Assembly (NCBI GenBank): GCA_025765595.1
Contig: JAIVFH010000053.1
Span: 179,125 to 243,124, forward strand
DNA: 64,000 nt
Direction: 5' to 3'
DNA from: Obelidium mucronatum
Taxonomy: Eukaryota; Chytridiomycota; Chytridiomycetes; Chytridiales; Chytriomycetaceae
Both the position numbers and the translations under genes were made by a program. Positions 33,848-45,467 of this stretch are shown in pieces; position 1 is the first letter of the stretch; the number at the start of each line of letters is the position of its first letter. The notes beneath the pieces are model-generated. The model saw nothing but the letters and a program-made list of their open reading frames with translations. It ran no database searches and had not been told where the DNA came from.

Positions 33848-36800
33848 TCACAACTCATCATGCTGCGCACGCTGCTCGGCTTCAACCCTATCAGCAACGG
33901 CCTGAACTAAATTGTCCAACTCGACCCATTCCTTAATAATGCGCTTGGCTCTCTTCAACTTTGGTTCTTTGGTCAATGGATTGTTGCAAAGGTCAATAGT
34001 CTTGGCAGTCTTCAATTCCGCGTCAGAACACCAGGTTTCACACCACAACCTGTATGCGTAGTTAAGTTACTTACTCACATTAATGAAATCAAAACTTTTT
34101 TTTTTGTTTACCATTCCTTCGGCAATGAGAAAATCGGAATCTCATGAATCATATTATTCGGCAAATCCTGATCCAAGTTGGCCAACGAGTTCGGATCCGC
34201 ACTCAACATTTGATACTGCTGCCTCAACCGGTCTCCCGCAAGCAATTGCCGGAACCTCTTCAAATCAATCACGTAGAGCGCCGAAATATGGTACGGCCGT
34301 CCTTGGAGATGGCCTGCCCAGTACCCAGTCTTCCAGAACCGGAACCCTTCCATTTCGGGACGCGAATCACCCATGGGAGTATATCCATATACAGCTCCTT
34401 CCAAGTCGAGGTCAACAAGCTCCTTCATATCCACTCGGACTACTTGATCCGCATCAACAAAGATTACTTTATCCAGATTGAGTGGGAAAAGAACATCCAA
34501 AAAGAGAATTTTGTACGCCCAGATTGTCCTCTCTTTACGAGTAGTCGCTCGCAACCAATGCGGCCAATTATCTAAAAGATTCCCAAAGTCAGCCGAATTC
34601 CATCAGCAACACAAAAGCTCTACACTCACATGTAATGAACTCATACTCAAAGTTATAAGCTTTCGCCAAATGAGGCACAAAATTCATAAACTTTGGAGAC
34701 AAAAAGTTCTCAATCAACCAAAACTTGACAGGACTTTTGGTGTTGCGCATCACACTCAACATCATAATTCCCATGAACCGTTCATACAAGTGACCAGAGG
34801 CAATCGAGAAAATATTGATTGTCGCATTCGATGTTGGGGCAGCAACGCTCTGAACAGAGGTATCTTTGGATCCCCAAACACGCGACTTGAGTTGATCCCA
34901 AACACCGGTAGCAGTCGCTGTTGCCGCTGGGCGTGCAACTGCGGTAGCAGACGCCCGTTTATCGATTTCATTTGGTTCCAAAACATCTTCCTTCTCCATC
35001 CCAGGTCTCTTTTTGACAACAGGGTAAATAGTGACCCCCTCAAAAGTATCCACAACAACAGTTGCGTAACCATCCAATGGAGCATCGTCTTGGGCCTTTG
35101 ATGAATACTTTTCAGAAACACTCTCAATTTGATAAACTTCAGACGATCGGCCCTCCCGCAGTCTCATTTGCCAAATTCCCGGGTTTGCCTTCAATTGCAA
35201 GTATCCTAAATTCGTCATGGTGATGGTGTCTACCATATGGGGAGTAGCTGGAGTGCCAAGTACAAACTGGACACCACGAGGGGGTGTGCTAGAATGCACC
35301 TCTCGAGCATGCCCTTCAACCAAAATATGGTTCAACTGGAAGTACGACTCAACGTTTTGACCTGGTTTCAGCGAGTCCAGCTTGATATTATCCAAATCAT
35401 GAATTGAATCACTGGCTCGAACCACCCAAGCTCTTGGAACTGTTGCGAAAAGTTGTAAGTGATTGAATAAATAAATCAAAAGTTTTTAAAAAAACATGGC
35501 ATTGAAAATGGAAAATACCATCCAATCCCAAAGTCAACAAAGGCTCCACAGGAATGTTCTTGAAAAGTGCTTGTGGTGCAACGCGACGCCTAATTGTAAG
35601 CAATCAGCAATCGGGAGATCTAAAAAATATGTACAAAAGTACCCTTGACTGTCATATTGAACATCCTCATGCAACACGTATCGATAAAATCGCTTGATGG
35701 GCAAATCTTCCAACATGGTTGCGGGATTCAACAAGAGCTTGATGCTGACACCAGGAAGTTTTGACAAAACCTACAAATTGCCGCAGAATCACTATCAAAT
35801 GAAAGAGGCAGGCGCTGTTTTACCTTCAAAATGGAGCTGGTCTTTTGTGCAATCTCAGTCAAAGGGTCGAGAACAACAGTAAATCTTAACGAAGAAGTCG
35901 CCGCATTTCCAATAGTAAGACCACTAGAATCGAAAAACTGTAAGCAAAACATTTACGCATTTGTGAGGTTTTGGGATCCTTACTAAGAATTCTCTCCCCA
36001 TTCTATTGAAGTTCGCCCCTTCTCCCCATCGGAATCAACATCCGAAGATGACTGATCGGCAGTCAACGCCGAAATTTTCATAACAGCATCAGAAATCCAC
36101 TTTGCCTTATCGGACACTCCTCCCAAAGTCATGGCAGTCAAGGCATCATCAATCTTTTCAATACGATCGCGATACTCGTTCGAAGTAAGCAGCTCCATGT
36201 CTTCATCCGTGAACAACTCGGGGTTCGCAAAAGGTCCAACAACCTAGGCAACAGACATGAATCAATAACGGGAAACGACAAGTGCGACTGAAAAGAAAAC
36301 CAAGAGAAAAAAAAGGAACACACCCGCCCGTTTACAATAACCCCGGCCTCCCCATCCTTAAATCCAACAACATTTTTCGCAAACAAAGTTGCAGTCGCAG
36401 ACCACTTTTCAAATTCACCATTATCAGCTCCAGAATCGACATCTCCTTGATCAAAGAGCTTCCCATTTCCAGCAAAGTTGAAATCACCTTCTCCCAACGC
36501 CTTGATCGCATCCACCAATGTTGAGGTAATCGAAGTCGAAGAACCAGCTGTAACCAAAAGCTTCACGGCCTTGTGGAGTAATGTGCGAGTTGAAAGAGTT
36601 GTGATTCTTTTTAGGGATGGATTATGGATGAAGGAAACACGAGACTGTGGCGAGGTTGAAATAAACTCTAAAGAGCTTTGCGCAAGACGAAGACCCGCCG
36701 ATGACTCAAAGTCCGCAATAACAATAATAGAGACGACAGCTCCTTCACGTTCTGTTCCGAAATATAATTAATATGTCGTTTATGCACTAATTTGTGAAAT

Positions 36801-39281
36801 ACCTGAAACGTAGGACAGAGATTTCAGCATTTTGGAATCCACCTTCTTTCCCAAAAAGTCAACGAATCGCAATGGATGGTCTTCAGAAGGGAAAATGTAA
36901 GGGTTTCGTCGTTGATGGACATTTGGTTGCGTCATGAAAAAGTCATAAATATTCTGCTTATCGACAACGACTCCCTCGTACACCTTCATTTGGAGAAACT
37001 GAAGCATTTTTGGGTATGGCGCCAGCATATTTTGTTGCCAATTCTAAAGCAACGCGGCGTCAGAAACCGTGAAACTCAAAAACTAACTCAAAAACTAAGA
37101 AAACTCGCCTCATCCAAATCGATAAATTTTCCATTCAAAAACAATGCACCCGAGTTTCCGTTCATTCCGATACGATTCAGTAATTTCCTGTATCCTGCCA
37201 AGACTTCCGCATCCTCATTGCTTTCCATCAATTCAACGAATCCACTAGAAGCAACAGACTCAAACGCAGTCTCTACAATAGACACCACAGAGTCTTTGGT
37301 ACTCTTGTTTTCGTTCGCTTTGATCTCTTTCAGAAGCTATTCTTCAACCATTAGAAACTCGAAAATAAAAAAATAAAGGAAAATAAAAACAGCTTACCGT
37401 CAAAATAAAATCTCTGGCTTCTTTTCTTCCATGTGTTTTAATGATGCGCAAAAAAGCTCTTGCAGCAAGGAGAGCTAATATTCTACTTAGACGACTATTT
37501 CCTTCTCAGTTTCATCTCACCACCACTGCTGTCCTTGTCGCCAATCAAGGGAAGCAAACCGAATCGTAAAGGTACAGAATGCTCAATGAATTTAAAGATA
37601 TCGACTTGAATCAACAAATGATCAATGTTTGTCAGATCCAGGACAAAAAGGACGTGGAACATATTTTTGGCAACATATTTCAATTGCCCCGGATATGAAG
37701 GTTGAAGCAGCTATTTTTTAGAAGGAGGCCTGTGTGAGACTATTGAACAGAGACGATAGTTTTGGGGTACCAACATCTTGAAGAGATCGTGGGAACTGTT
37801 TGTATCGCTTGTCGTGTTCCAAATCATTCCACCAAACAACAGACTCATCTCGGACATCGAATGCATCACCCCATCCCAAATCAGAATCGGATGCTGCTGT
37901 TGATGATGGAAGGGACAGCAGACGGACAGCTTCATCAGCCGTGAGTGACAATGTTTGAAGCGATCGAATTAAACCCAGTTCTTTTCTCATTGCGGTCAAC
38001 AAACTGTGTACCGTTGAGACTTAATAAATTGTAACCAAAATACAAATACACACGAACCTGAAAATATTCATGTCCTTGAGGCCCATCTGGATTCCATTCA
38101 ATAGAAAAAGGTTTGTTCCGGCATTGACAATCGACCGCTGATTGTGTCGAAGATCCATGCGCTGTTGAGGAGAGACGGGTCTCTTGGCAATCAAGTGCGA
38201 GTATTTGGGAAAGTCCTGAGACACTTGAATAAGAGCATCGAGAGGAGACTCTGCTGTCAGGACAATGTTGGCAGCCTTCACACCGATTTCTGTGGCGAGC
38301 AAATGATGTCAGCGAATTGATGATTGGATATCTGGGAACCACCTTTGATATCCTCAGCTGCGAGCGATTTCATCACTGCTTCCTCTTCATCGTCGAAAAC
38401 AAACAGTGATGGAGGACCATCGTTCGCTGAGACTTTTGCTGAATCCGACGCATCGTCGGCTTGTGCCTGATCGGATTTGTCCTTGGCGCCTGCAGTGAAA
38501 GGAACACAATCAGCAAACCAACAAACGCACAGCTCATTTTCTCACCGGCATCCGTGCTGCGGTCGTCGATAACCTTGTACTCTGTGCTCTTGATGGCCAG
38601 CTCGACGCCGTAGCCCGACAGGTACAGCGGGTCGCGCGACTCGGCGCTGTCGACGGGCTTGTAGCGCAGCACGACCTGCGCGCGGCCGGCGTCCGCCCAC
38701 GCCATCAGCGGCGCGTGCAGCGCAAGAAAGTCGCGCGCGCGCAGGTCCGCGTACAGCACGAGGCGCGCGGCGGCGGCGGCGGCGCCGTGCACGTGGTCGC
38801 CCGGCAGCAGCGGCTCATTCGTGTTCTCGGTGTTTTCGGCCGCGGCCAGCGCCGCGTCCAGCGCGGCCACGTCGGCGGCGCAGAAGGCTTCCCCGCGCCA
38901 CGCGACCCACGCGGGGCAGGCGGCGGCGGCGACGGGCGCGCGCGGCCGCACGACCTGGTCGTAGTAGGCGAAGCGCGCGGCGACGGCCGGCGCGGCGGCG
39001 TGCGTGGCCAGCGCGAGTCCGAGCAGCGCGCGCGCCTCGCTGTCGCCGCCCAGCGCCGCCGCGAACGCGCTCGCCGAAAACCCGCGCGCCGCAAGCTGCC
39101 CCGCGAGCGCAAACACTGACTGCCGCTGCGCCCCCGACGCCGCGAGGAACTCGAGCGTCTGCAGATACACGGGCGGCGCCGCCCACGTCGTGTTGATCCA
39201 CGTGCTGACGGACGGACTACCGGCCGCGACTGTGCCGGCTGCGGCTGCTGCCGCGAATACTGCGACAACAGTTGCCTTCAT
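33848..39281 (-). CDS. UGGT1: UDP-glucose:glycoprotein glucosyltransferase
   Basis: The ATG is at 39281 with an Ala-rich signal peptide ([21 protein letters not shown]). The N-terminal thioredoxin-like repeats include [37 protein letters not shown] and further TRXL blocks. The C-terminal GT24 catalytic domain is complete: [43 protein letters not shown] with the DxD metal motif, and FWKTGYW. The protein ends HDEL, an ER-retrieval signal. UGGT re-glucosylates misfolded N-glycoproteins so that calnexin keeps them in the ER. About 18 introns interrupt the gene, and not all boundaries were fixed. The first exon is extremely GC-rich compared with the rest. Confidence 0.93.
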
Positions 39282-39340
39282 TCTCTGCGTTTAATAATCT
39301 GTTATATTTACTATTATTTATTTATTATTGAATCAAAGTA

Positions 39341-40996
39341 ATGGCAACAGCAACGGACAAAGCATCATCTGAGGCCGACAAGGACCACGACGAATCGCGC
39401 GATCCGGCGTACTTCAGGTAACGCCGTCGAAGCTGTCATCTGCTGCAATACTGACGTACAACACACCCAATCAAGCTACTACGCCCAATTTGTCCATCAG
39501 CAAAACATGCTTCAAGACCACGTCCGCACCTCCATGTACCAGAATGCGATTTACGCCAATGGTCCCCTGCATTTTAAAGACAAGTTGGTCATTGATGTTG
39601 GCGCTGGATCTGGGATCCTCTCGTACTTTGCTGCCAAAGCCGGAGCAGCCAAAGTGTATGCTATTGAAGCCAGTGGAATGGCAACGGTTCGAAAAGCTCT
39701 CTACATTCGCTATTTCTTTGTAAAATAGCAAGCTAAAATCTCCTGCTGGGGCTATCCGTTTACCACGCTGGTGGTTTTTTTTTCTTTACGTACACAGAAA
39801 ATCCAAAAGATGATCCAGGCTTCCTCATCTCAAAATACATTCTTGCACAAGAAACTGGAAGTCATTCACTCTAAAGTGGAAGACGTGAAAGGCTTACCTC
39901 GTGTTGATACTATTGTGAGCGAGCCTATTGGCGTTCTGTTGTTGCATGAGAGGATGGTGGAAAGCTTCATTTACGCTCGCGACTCCTTTTTGAAGCCGAA
40001 TGGATGCATGATGCCTTCTACTGGAACAATCTTCTTGGCTCCAGTAAGAATATCTCTCGGCGATTTCGGAAAATCTGTATCACTCATTATTCGACGTTAC
40101 AAATATTACTCACAGTTCTCTGATGGTGGGCTATGGACCCAAACAATGGCGAAGGTCAGGTTCTGGGAACAGACTGAGTTTTTTGGCGTGGACTTCAGCC
40201 CTTTGAGGAAGGATGCGATGGATGAAGTTTTTGCTCAACCAGTTGTTGGAAACTTTGACCACAGAATTCTTATGGCTTCAACTGTCAGTCACCATGGTTA
40301 GTCATGCTTTTTATGTGGTTTTTTTTGGATATTCCTTTTCAAACTTCTCAAAATACTTCTCAGTTGACTTTCGAACTGTGTCTGTGTCCCAGTTGAAGGA
40401 CATTGTCATTCCTATTTCTTGGGTTCCTGCATATACTGGCATAGTTCACGGGATTGCTGGATGGTTTGATATCGACTTGTGTGGATTCGTTCTGTCCACA
40501 GCGCCTAATGCAGAGAGAACACACTGGCAACAAGTCCGTTTTGTTTTAAAAGGTAAAGCATTTTTTTTTTTTTTTCGGAATCCAAAACAAAACTTGACCG
40601 CTTTTTTTCATAAATAAAACTGTAGAGCCTTTGGCCGTTAATGCGTACGAGATGATCAAGGGTTGGTTTCGCATGAAAGTCAACTCTCAACGTTCTTATG
40701 ATGTTATCATCGAATTGACCGTTGGTGACAAGACGGCAGTGTCTGATCCATACTCTCCATGGGTAACCGCTTCCCCAACCGATTGTGGAGAAGAATCCAT
40801 GCCAATTATTTTGGGGAGCCAGAACCGAAGGGGCAAATGGGCCCTTCAGGAGCAAACGTATTGGTACTCTAATGACGTAATGGGGGCCGAATACAACAAA
40901 CCTGAACTTCTATCCATGTATCCCACCGCTAACGCGTCTTCGACAATGTTGGACGTGGCACCTGCAGTTGCATTTGGACAAGCCACAAACATCTAG
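39341..40996 (+). CDS. PRMT4: Type I protein arginine methyltransferase, CARM1/PRMT4-like
   Basis: Exons 39341-39417, 39476-39686, 39798-40043, 40116-40296, 40364-40552 and 40626-40996 join in phase to 424 residues. The catalytic core shows [18 protein letters not shown] (helix Y/X), the SAM motif [20 protein letters not shown], the double-E loop [44 protein letters not shown] and the THW loop ([10 protein letters not shown]). The Q-N-M-L-Q-D order and the FDHRILMA block fit CARM1/PRMT4 better than PRMT1. The N-terminal PH-like domain of animal CARM1 is absent (only about 26 residues precede the core). It methylates histone H3 or RNA-processing proteins. It diverges from UGGT across 59 bp. 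Confidence 0.87.
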
Positions 40997-41120
40997 TGTT
41001 TTTTTTTATTATTTTTGATAAATAAAAGATAAAGAGTTATATTTCCTACGTAATTTTTTCCATGGGAGGTTTTTTTTTTGTTTTTGTTTTTGTTTCTATT
41101 TTTAGACTTTTTATTTACAA

Positions 41121-41581
41121 ATGTCCTTTGGAGGCATTGGAACATCAAACTCGTTTGGAAACAACGTTGCCAATGCTTGGGCAACTGGAGACTTTGGAAA
41201 CGAAGATCTGGTTTCATCTTCAGTGGCAGCTTCTCATTTGAAGAAGCTCGGTTGGAAACATGGAGAAGGACTGGGAAAAAAGAAAGGTGTGTGTGGTTGA
41301 CCTTACCCATCAACTTTCCTCAACGATTGACCAAAAAAGGGAAATCTTTATAGATGGAATCAATAGAGCTATTTCCGTTGGATTCAAGAACGATACGAAA
41401 GGCATCGGGTCCACCAGCAACGAATTCGGTTTTAGTTGGTGGGATCATGTCTTCAACAAGGCTTCTTCGCAGATCCAAATCGATAAAGATGATGATGGCG
41501 AAATCCAAGTTAAAGTTGAAAAGAACAGTTCCAAGGCGAAGCAGTTGTTGTATGGGTCTTTTACCACAGCTGGGTTGGTTG

Positions 41582-41619
<38 letters not shown>

Positions 41620-42181
41620 TGTGGAGGTGTTAACATATCCAACGAAAAAAAAAAGAGGTGGAAATGACGACGAGAAAGACTTCAGCATCAAAGTCACAGA
41701 TGAGGAATTGTTTATTGCCTGTGAAGGGAGAACAGCAAGAAAGGGCGCCAGGGCTGAACAACCTGGAAAACTAAAGCGTGCTGTCAAAAGTAGCGATGAG
41801 ATTGAAGTGATCACAATAAGTGAGTCGGTAACCAGTACGAGCGTTTCCTCGACAAAAGTCAAGAAGGACAAGAAGAAGAAGAAGGATAAGTCTCGGAAAG
41901 ATGGCGACGAAGAGGTACAAGTGGTGGAGGAAAAGAAAAAGAAGAAACGGAAGCATGTTGACGAGGAGGAGGAAAAGCCAGAAGTTGCAACCGAGAAGAG
42001 GAAAAAGTCCAAGAAAGAACGGAAGAACAAGGAGGAAGATGTTGAAGTTCCTCAATCGTCGAAAAAGTTGAAGGAAACTGTGGCGGATTCTGATGGCGAT
42101 GTCGAAACTAAAATCAAAAAGTCAAAGAGCAAGAAACGGTTGGAAGACGACAAAAAGAAAAAGAAAAGGACCGTTGAATAA
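41121..42181 (+). CDS. GPATCH4: G-patch protein, GPATCH4-like
   Basis: Exons 41121-41286, 41354-41573 and 41656-42181 join in phase to 303 residues. The G-patch is LKKLGWKHGEGLGKKKDGI with following KNDTKGIG, at residues about 41-80. Then come WWDHVFNKASSQI and VTDEELFIACEGRTARKGAR, both matching GPATCH4 family blocks. The C-terminal half is a Lys/Glu-rich nucleolar-type tail (KKDKKKKKDKSRK and similar). GPATCH4-type proteins activate DEAH helicases in ribosome or snRNA maturation. Intron 2 holds a 36-nt poly-T tract, and its acceptor AAAAAG was chosen by frame. Confidence 0.85.
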
Positions 42182-42223
42182 AAATCGTAAAAGTGCTTGT
42201 TTATTTCCAATCTTCAGCAGGAT

Positions 42224-42631
42224 TCAGTGTGAATAGTGCATTATCCAGTTTACTTCTATTGATCGCGAATATAAGTACGATAAATTTGTTTTATGAGTCA
42301 CACTTGCCTCCTTCAAGATGTGGTTCTTAGACGAGGCAAACGAAGCAACGAGAGAAACTCCAACAAGACCGCCAGTGATCCCGAACCAAATTCCGTCGTA
42401 CTTTCTGCGGACGTAGGTTGGGATGTTCGAGTCTTGCTGCAAACGCCGCATCCATGTTAACCAACACCGTCCCGTTGATTTAGATTGCTGTACAAACCTG
42501 CCAGAAACGGCGGAGACCCAACTCCTTGGCTCTAATACCGACCTATCTAAGATGTGAGAAAAACTACCCCAACCGATACAAGAGTGAATACATACTTCAC
42601 CGACTCCAAAGATGGCTTTTCCGAGAGACAT
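42224..42631 (-). CDS. Cytochrome c oxidase subunit 7A-like small mitochondrial membrane protein
   Basis: The ATG is at 42631 (MSLGKAIFGVGE), followed by spliced VGIRAKELGLRRFWQ and then QDSNIPTYVRRKYDGIWFG with a single TM helix (ITGGLVGVSLVASFA). The pattern F-Q-x-D-x-x-x-P-x-x-x-[basic] plus one TM helix and small size resembles COX7A; the match is by pattern only. After ILKE the frame either runs on to the stop at 42224 or uses a GC-AG intron (GCAAGT donor, AATAG acceptor) that would end the protein ILKEK. The gene is divergent from the next gene, with 110 bp between starts. Confidence 0.5.
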   Translation of the reverse strand: MSLGKAIFGVGEVCIHSCIGWGSFSHILDRSVLEPRSWVSAVSGRFVQQSKSTGRCWLTWMRRLQQDSNIPTYVRRKYDGIWFGITGGLVGVSLVASFASSKNHILKEASVTHKTNLSYLYSRSIEVNWIMHYSH

Positions 42632-42741
42632 CTAGATACATCAAGCAGGCGGTTAGTTGATGTGACCAATGCCGGTGAGTCCTTCCATAGTGAGACGTAC
42701 TTTTTGCGTTTTTTGTTGAAATGCTCAAAAATCTTTGAAAA

Positions 42742-43614
42742 ATGAGTCGCAGTGAGTTGGCCTTTTGATTTTTTATGTTCTGTCCTTAACACGCGTGCTT
42801 TTTTCGTATTTCGTAAGATATGTCTCTCAATATTGATTCTATAAAGGTTGTGGACCCCAAGAAGTATGCACGCCTTGAGTCGTACGCCAATCACTTGAAT
42901 GCCGAACTCAAACGCCTCCTACAGATCAACAGCACGGAGATGAGATTAAAAGGTTATTTTATCTGTTGTAGTTTCTTGTTACATATTTGGCTGATCTTGA
43001 ATTTTTACATTGCAGCTTGTTCAGAATTGGCCCACTTATTTTATCATGGAGGAGTTCTGGAGCCAGTTAGTTTATGTTTTATCTGACCAAACAACCACTT
43101 AATTGAATAGTTTTATGCTTTAGATATTGCAAGAAGATCCGAGGGCGATAGACACGTTGCTGACCATTGCACTTAATTCCAAAGAACCTCTTGCCTTACG
43201 TGTTGTAAATATGCAATCACGATTCGGAGTATTTTACTTACAGATACTTTTCAGCAAAGCTTGCAAACTCTTAGCAGTCTATGCATGCTCACTGATCAGG
43301 TGAAAACTCTTCTTTGTGAGCGAAAAGCCGTTTTTATGCTTGTACGATTGTTTCAAGATACGAATGGACTAATTGTAAGTCGCACTATCGATTTCTTCTT
43401 CTTATCATTCACGAACGAGGGCATTTAGAGGAGGTGGTCAGTCCATTGTGTGTTTCTCTTGATGTTGAAACATCATCGTAAATATACACAAATGCTGAAG
43501 GGTAGTTTTCTATATGACACTCTAATGTCCATAGCAATGGAGGACTGGTCTCAGTTCAGACATAACGATGCCGAGCGATTCTTGCAGGTGATAAAAGGAA
43601 TAAACAAAACGTAA
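42742..43614 (+). CDS. Helical (ARM-like) protein of unknown function
   Basis: Six exons (42742-42751, 42818-42952, 43016-43065, 43124-43199, 43244-43374, 43429-43614) join in phase to 195 residues. The start is MSRNMSLNIDSIKVVDPKKY. The rest is a chain of amphipathic helices with armadillo-like spacing (KACSELAHLFYHGGVLEPIL, then TLLTIALNSKEPLALHTFQQ and LVRLFQDTNGLIRRWSVHC). No family is recognised. In-phase closure of five introns and the helical repeat character support a real gene. It probably shares a promoter with the COX7A-like gene. Confidence 0.6.
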
Positions 43615-43688
43615 ATATGCTGTGGTTGGTCCAGCGGCGCGTGCACCGTTGAAACAAAAAATTTTGGAAGAAACACCTTTCGTTCGTT

Positions 43689-45353
43689 ATGACCTATTAC
43701 CATAGCGATACGGCCACCAACAGCAGTAATGGCGCTGGGCTGAATTCGCAGGACGTAACGATGCAAGAAGGCTGCGATCCGTTGAATACTGATATGGATT
43801 CTCTGCTGAACTTCCTGCAATCTGGAGATGGCCAGAATACAGGTCCAGGGACCGATATGCCTCTTGGAGGACCTGGCGGAATGTCCAGCCATATTTTGAC
43901 CAGTGCGAATGGCGGTGCTAGTCTATTTGGCTCGAATATGCTTGGTGACTTGATGTCACCCTTCACTTACTCCTACATGACCATGGATGATACGGAGGTA
44001 CCGATAATGCTTCATCGCCTTATAGATATTAATAGTCTATGTAGCAGTTCTTGCATACTCCGATAATTTCTCCGGCCATTACACCCAGTGTAGACTTTTC
44101 AAATATGTCTCTTCAATCAGGCTCCTTCAGTCCAATATCCTCGCCTGCGTTGCGACCGAGTACGCAATCTGATTTTTCAGGGATCTCTACGAATCCTGGA
44201 GTGAAGCGAGCCACGCGGAGAACTTCAACTCAATCAGGGGCGGGTGGCGCAGTTGCGGTTGAACGGAAAAAGAAAATCCCCCCTCGATCGCCATACACCA
44301 TACCTCGATCAAATCCATCGATAGGAGTCGACCCTCTCAGAATTTCTTCTCCCATCATGAAGCCAACTATTCCCCGAAAAAGCAATTCGCTGTCTCCTGA
44401 AATCTCTTCACCTGGTCCCAGTAATGATGGGAAATCTATTTTTCCAAACTCTTCAGTTGCAGCTCGAGACCCTTTGTTCAAAGTTCCAAACTTACCAGCT
44501 TCGCGAATGGATTCCAGAGATTCTAAAACTTCTGACCGGTCGAGCCTCAATGAAGTGAAAGCCACCAATGAACCCGAAAATGGAGTGAATGCGGTTACTC
44601 CCGGAATGTTGCTGTATTTGCGAAGCGATGATGAAAAAGAAGCAGCTTCTGGACAGTCGGAAGTTACGTCAGTTGTGTCCAAACCAGCAAGTTCATCCAC
44701 AGGTCGTCGAAGGAGTACTGTTGCTGCATTAGATAAAGGCAAGTTCGTTTCTCCGTCTTTGAAGCCATTATTGCCAGCAACGACATCAGGTATGTCTTTT
44801 CAAGACACCCTCAAAACAACCACTCAACTTTCTGTAACAAAGATTCAAGAGAAGCGATAAACAAGCTGACACACAATAGTAACTACAGAAATATTTTGGA
44901 AGGAGAATCAGAGTAAGCCACGCTTTTGCTAAATTACTTTCCTGACCTTCATTTTTTTTTTGTAGTCTTATTGGGTTTGACGCAACGGAGATGACGTTTG
45001 AACTGGAATCGAAAAAGGAACACCACAAGGTTTCCGAACAAAAACGGCGTGATTCCATGAAGCAGAATTTTGATAATCTCAAAGTTGTCTTGCCTCAATT
45101 CTCGGATAAGAATCCGAGCAAAGAGAAAGTTCTACAATTTTGTGAGTCGTTTATTTTTTGTTTCCTGGTTAGCTTTGTTTGATATTTATTCGCTTTATTT
45201 CTCTTAGCTCGTGAATATATACTGAAGTTGAAACAAAGGATTGAGGAGAATGAGGCCACAATTGCTGCTCAGAAACGGAAAGATGAGGAAAATGAGAGGG
45301 TTATTCAAGAGTTAAGGGCAGAGATTGTTGCATTGAGAAATGAGACGGAATGA
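43689..45353 (+). CDS. bHLH leucine-zipper transcription factor
   Basis: Exons 43689-43997, 44048-44789, 44843-44912, 44966-45141 and 45208-45353 join in phase to 480 residues. The first 370 residues are disordered, rich in Ser/Pro/Asn, with many SP sites. The bHLH lies near the C-terminus: the basic region KKEHHKVSEQKRRDSMKQNF has the H-x3-E-x3-R pattern for E-box contact. Helix 2 is KEKVLQFSREYILKLKQRI, which runs on into a heptad zipper (EENEATIAAQKRKDEENE). It binds CANNTG as a dimer, probably CACGTG judging by the His/Glu/Arg set. Its targets are unknown. It ends 114 bp upstream of HSP104. Confidence 0.87.
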
Positions 45354-45365
45354 GTCATCAAATAA

Positions 45366-45375
45366 AGAATATTCT
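45366..45375. promoter_or_regulatory. Heat-shock-element-like site upstream of HSP104
   Basis: AGAATATTCT is a perfect nGAAnnTTCn pair. It lies about 100 bp upstream of the HSP104 start, with TATTATAAAAAC near 45412 as the TATA-like element. The entire promoter must fit in the 114 bp after the bHLH stop, or overlap that gene. Confidence 0.55.
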
Positions 45376-45467
45376 CACAATTTCTGGTAAGTTCGAGAGC
45401 AATCCACAAAAATATTATAAAAACAAACCATTGTGGACACCTCAACCAGAAATCTAAGAAATAACAT

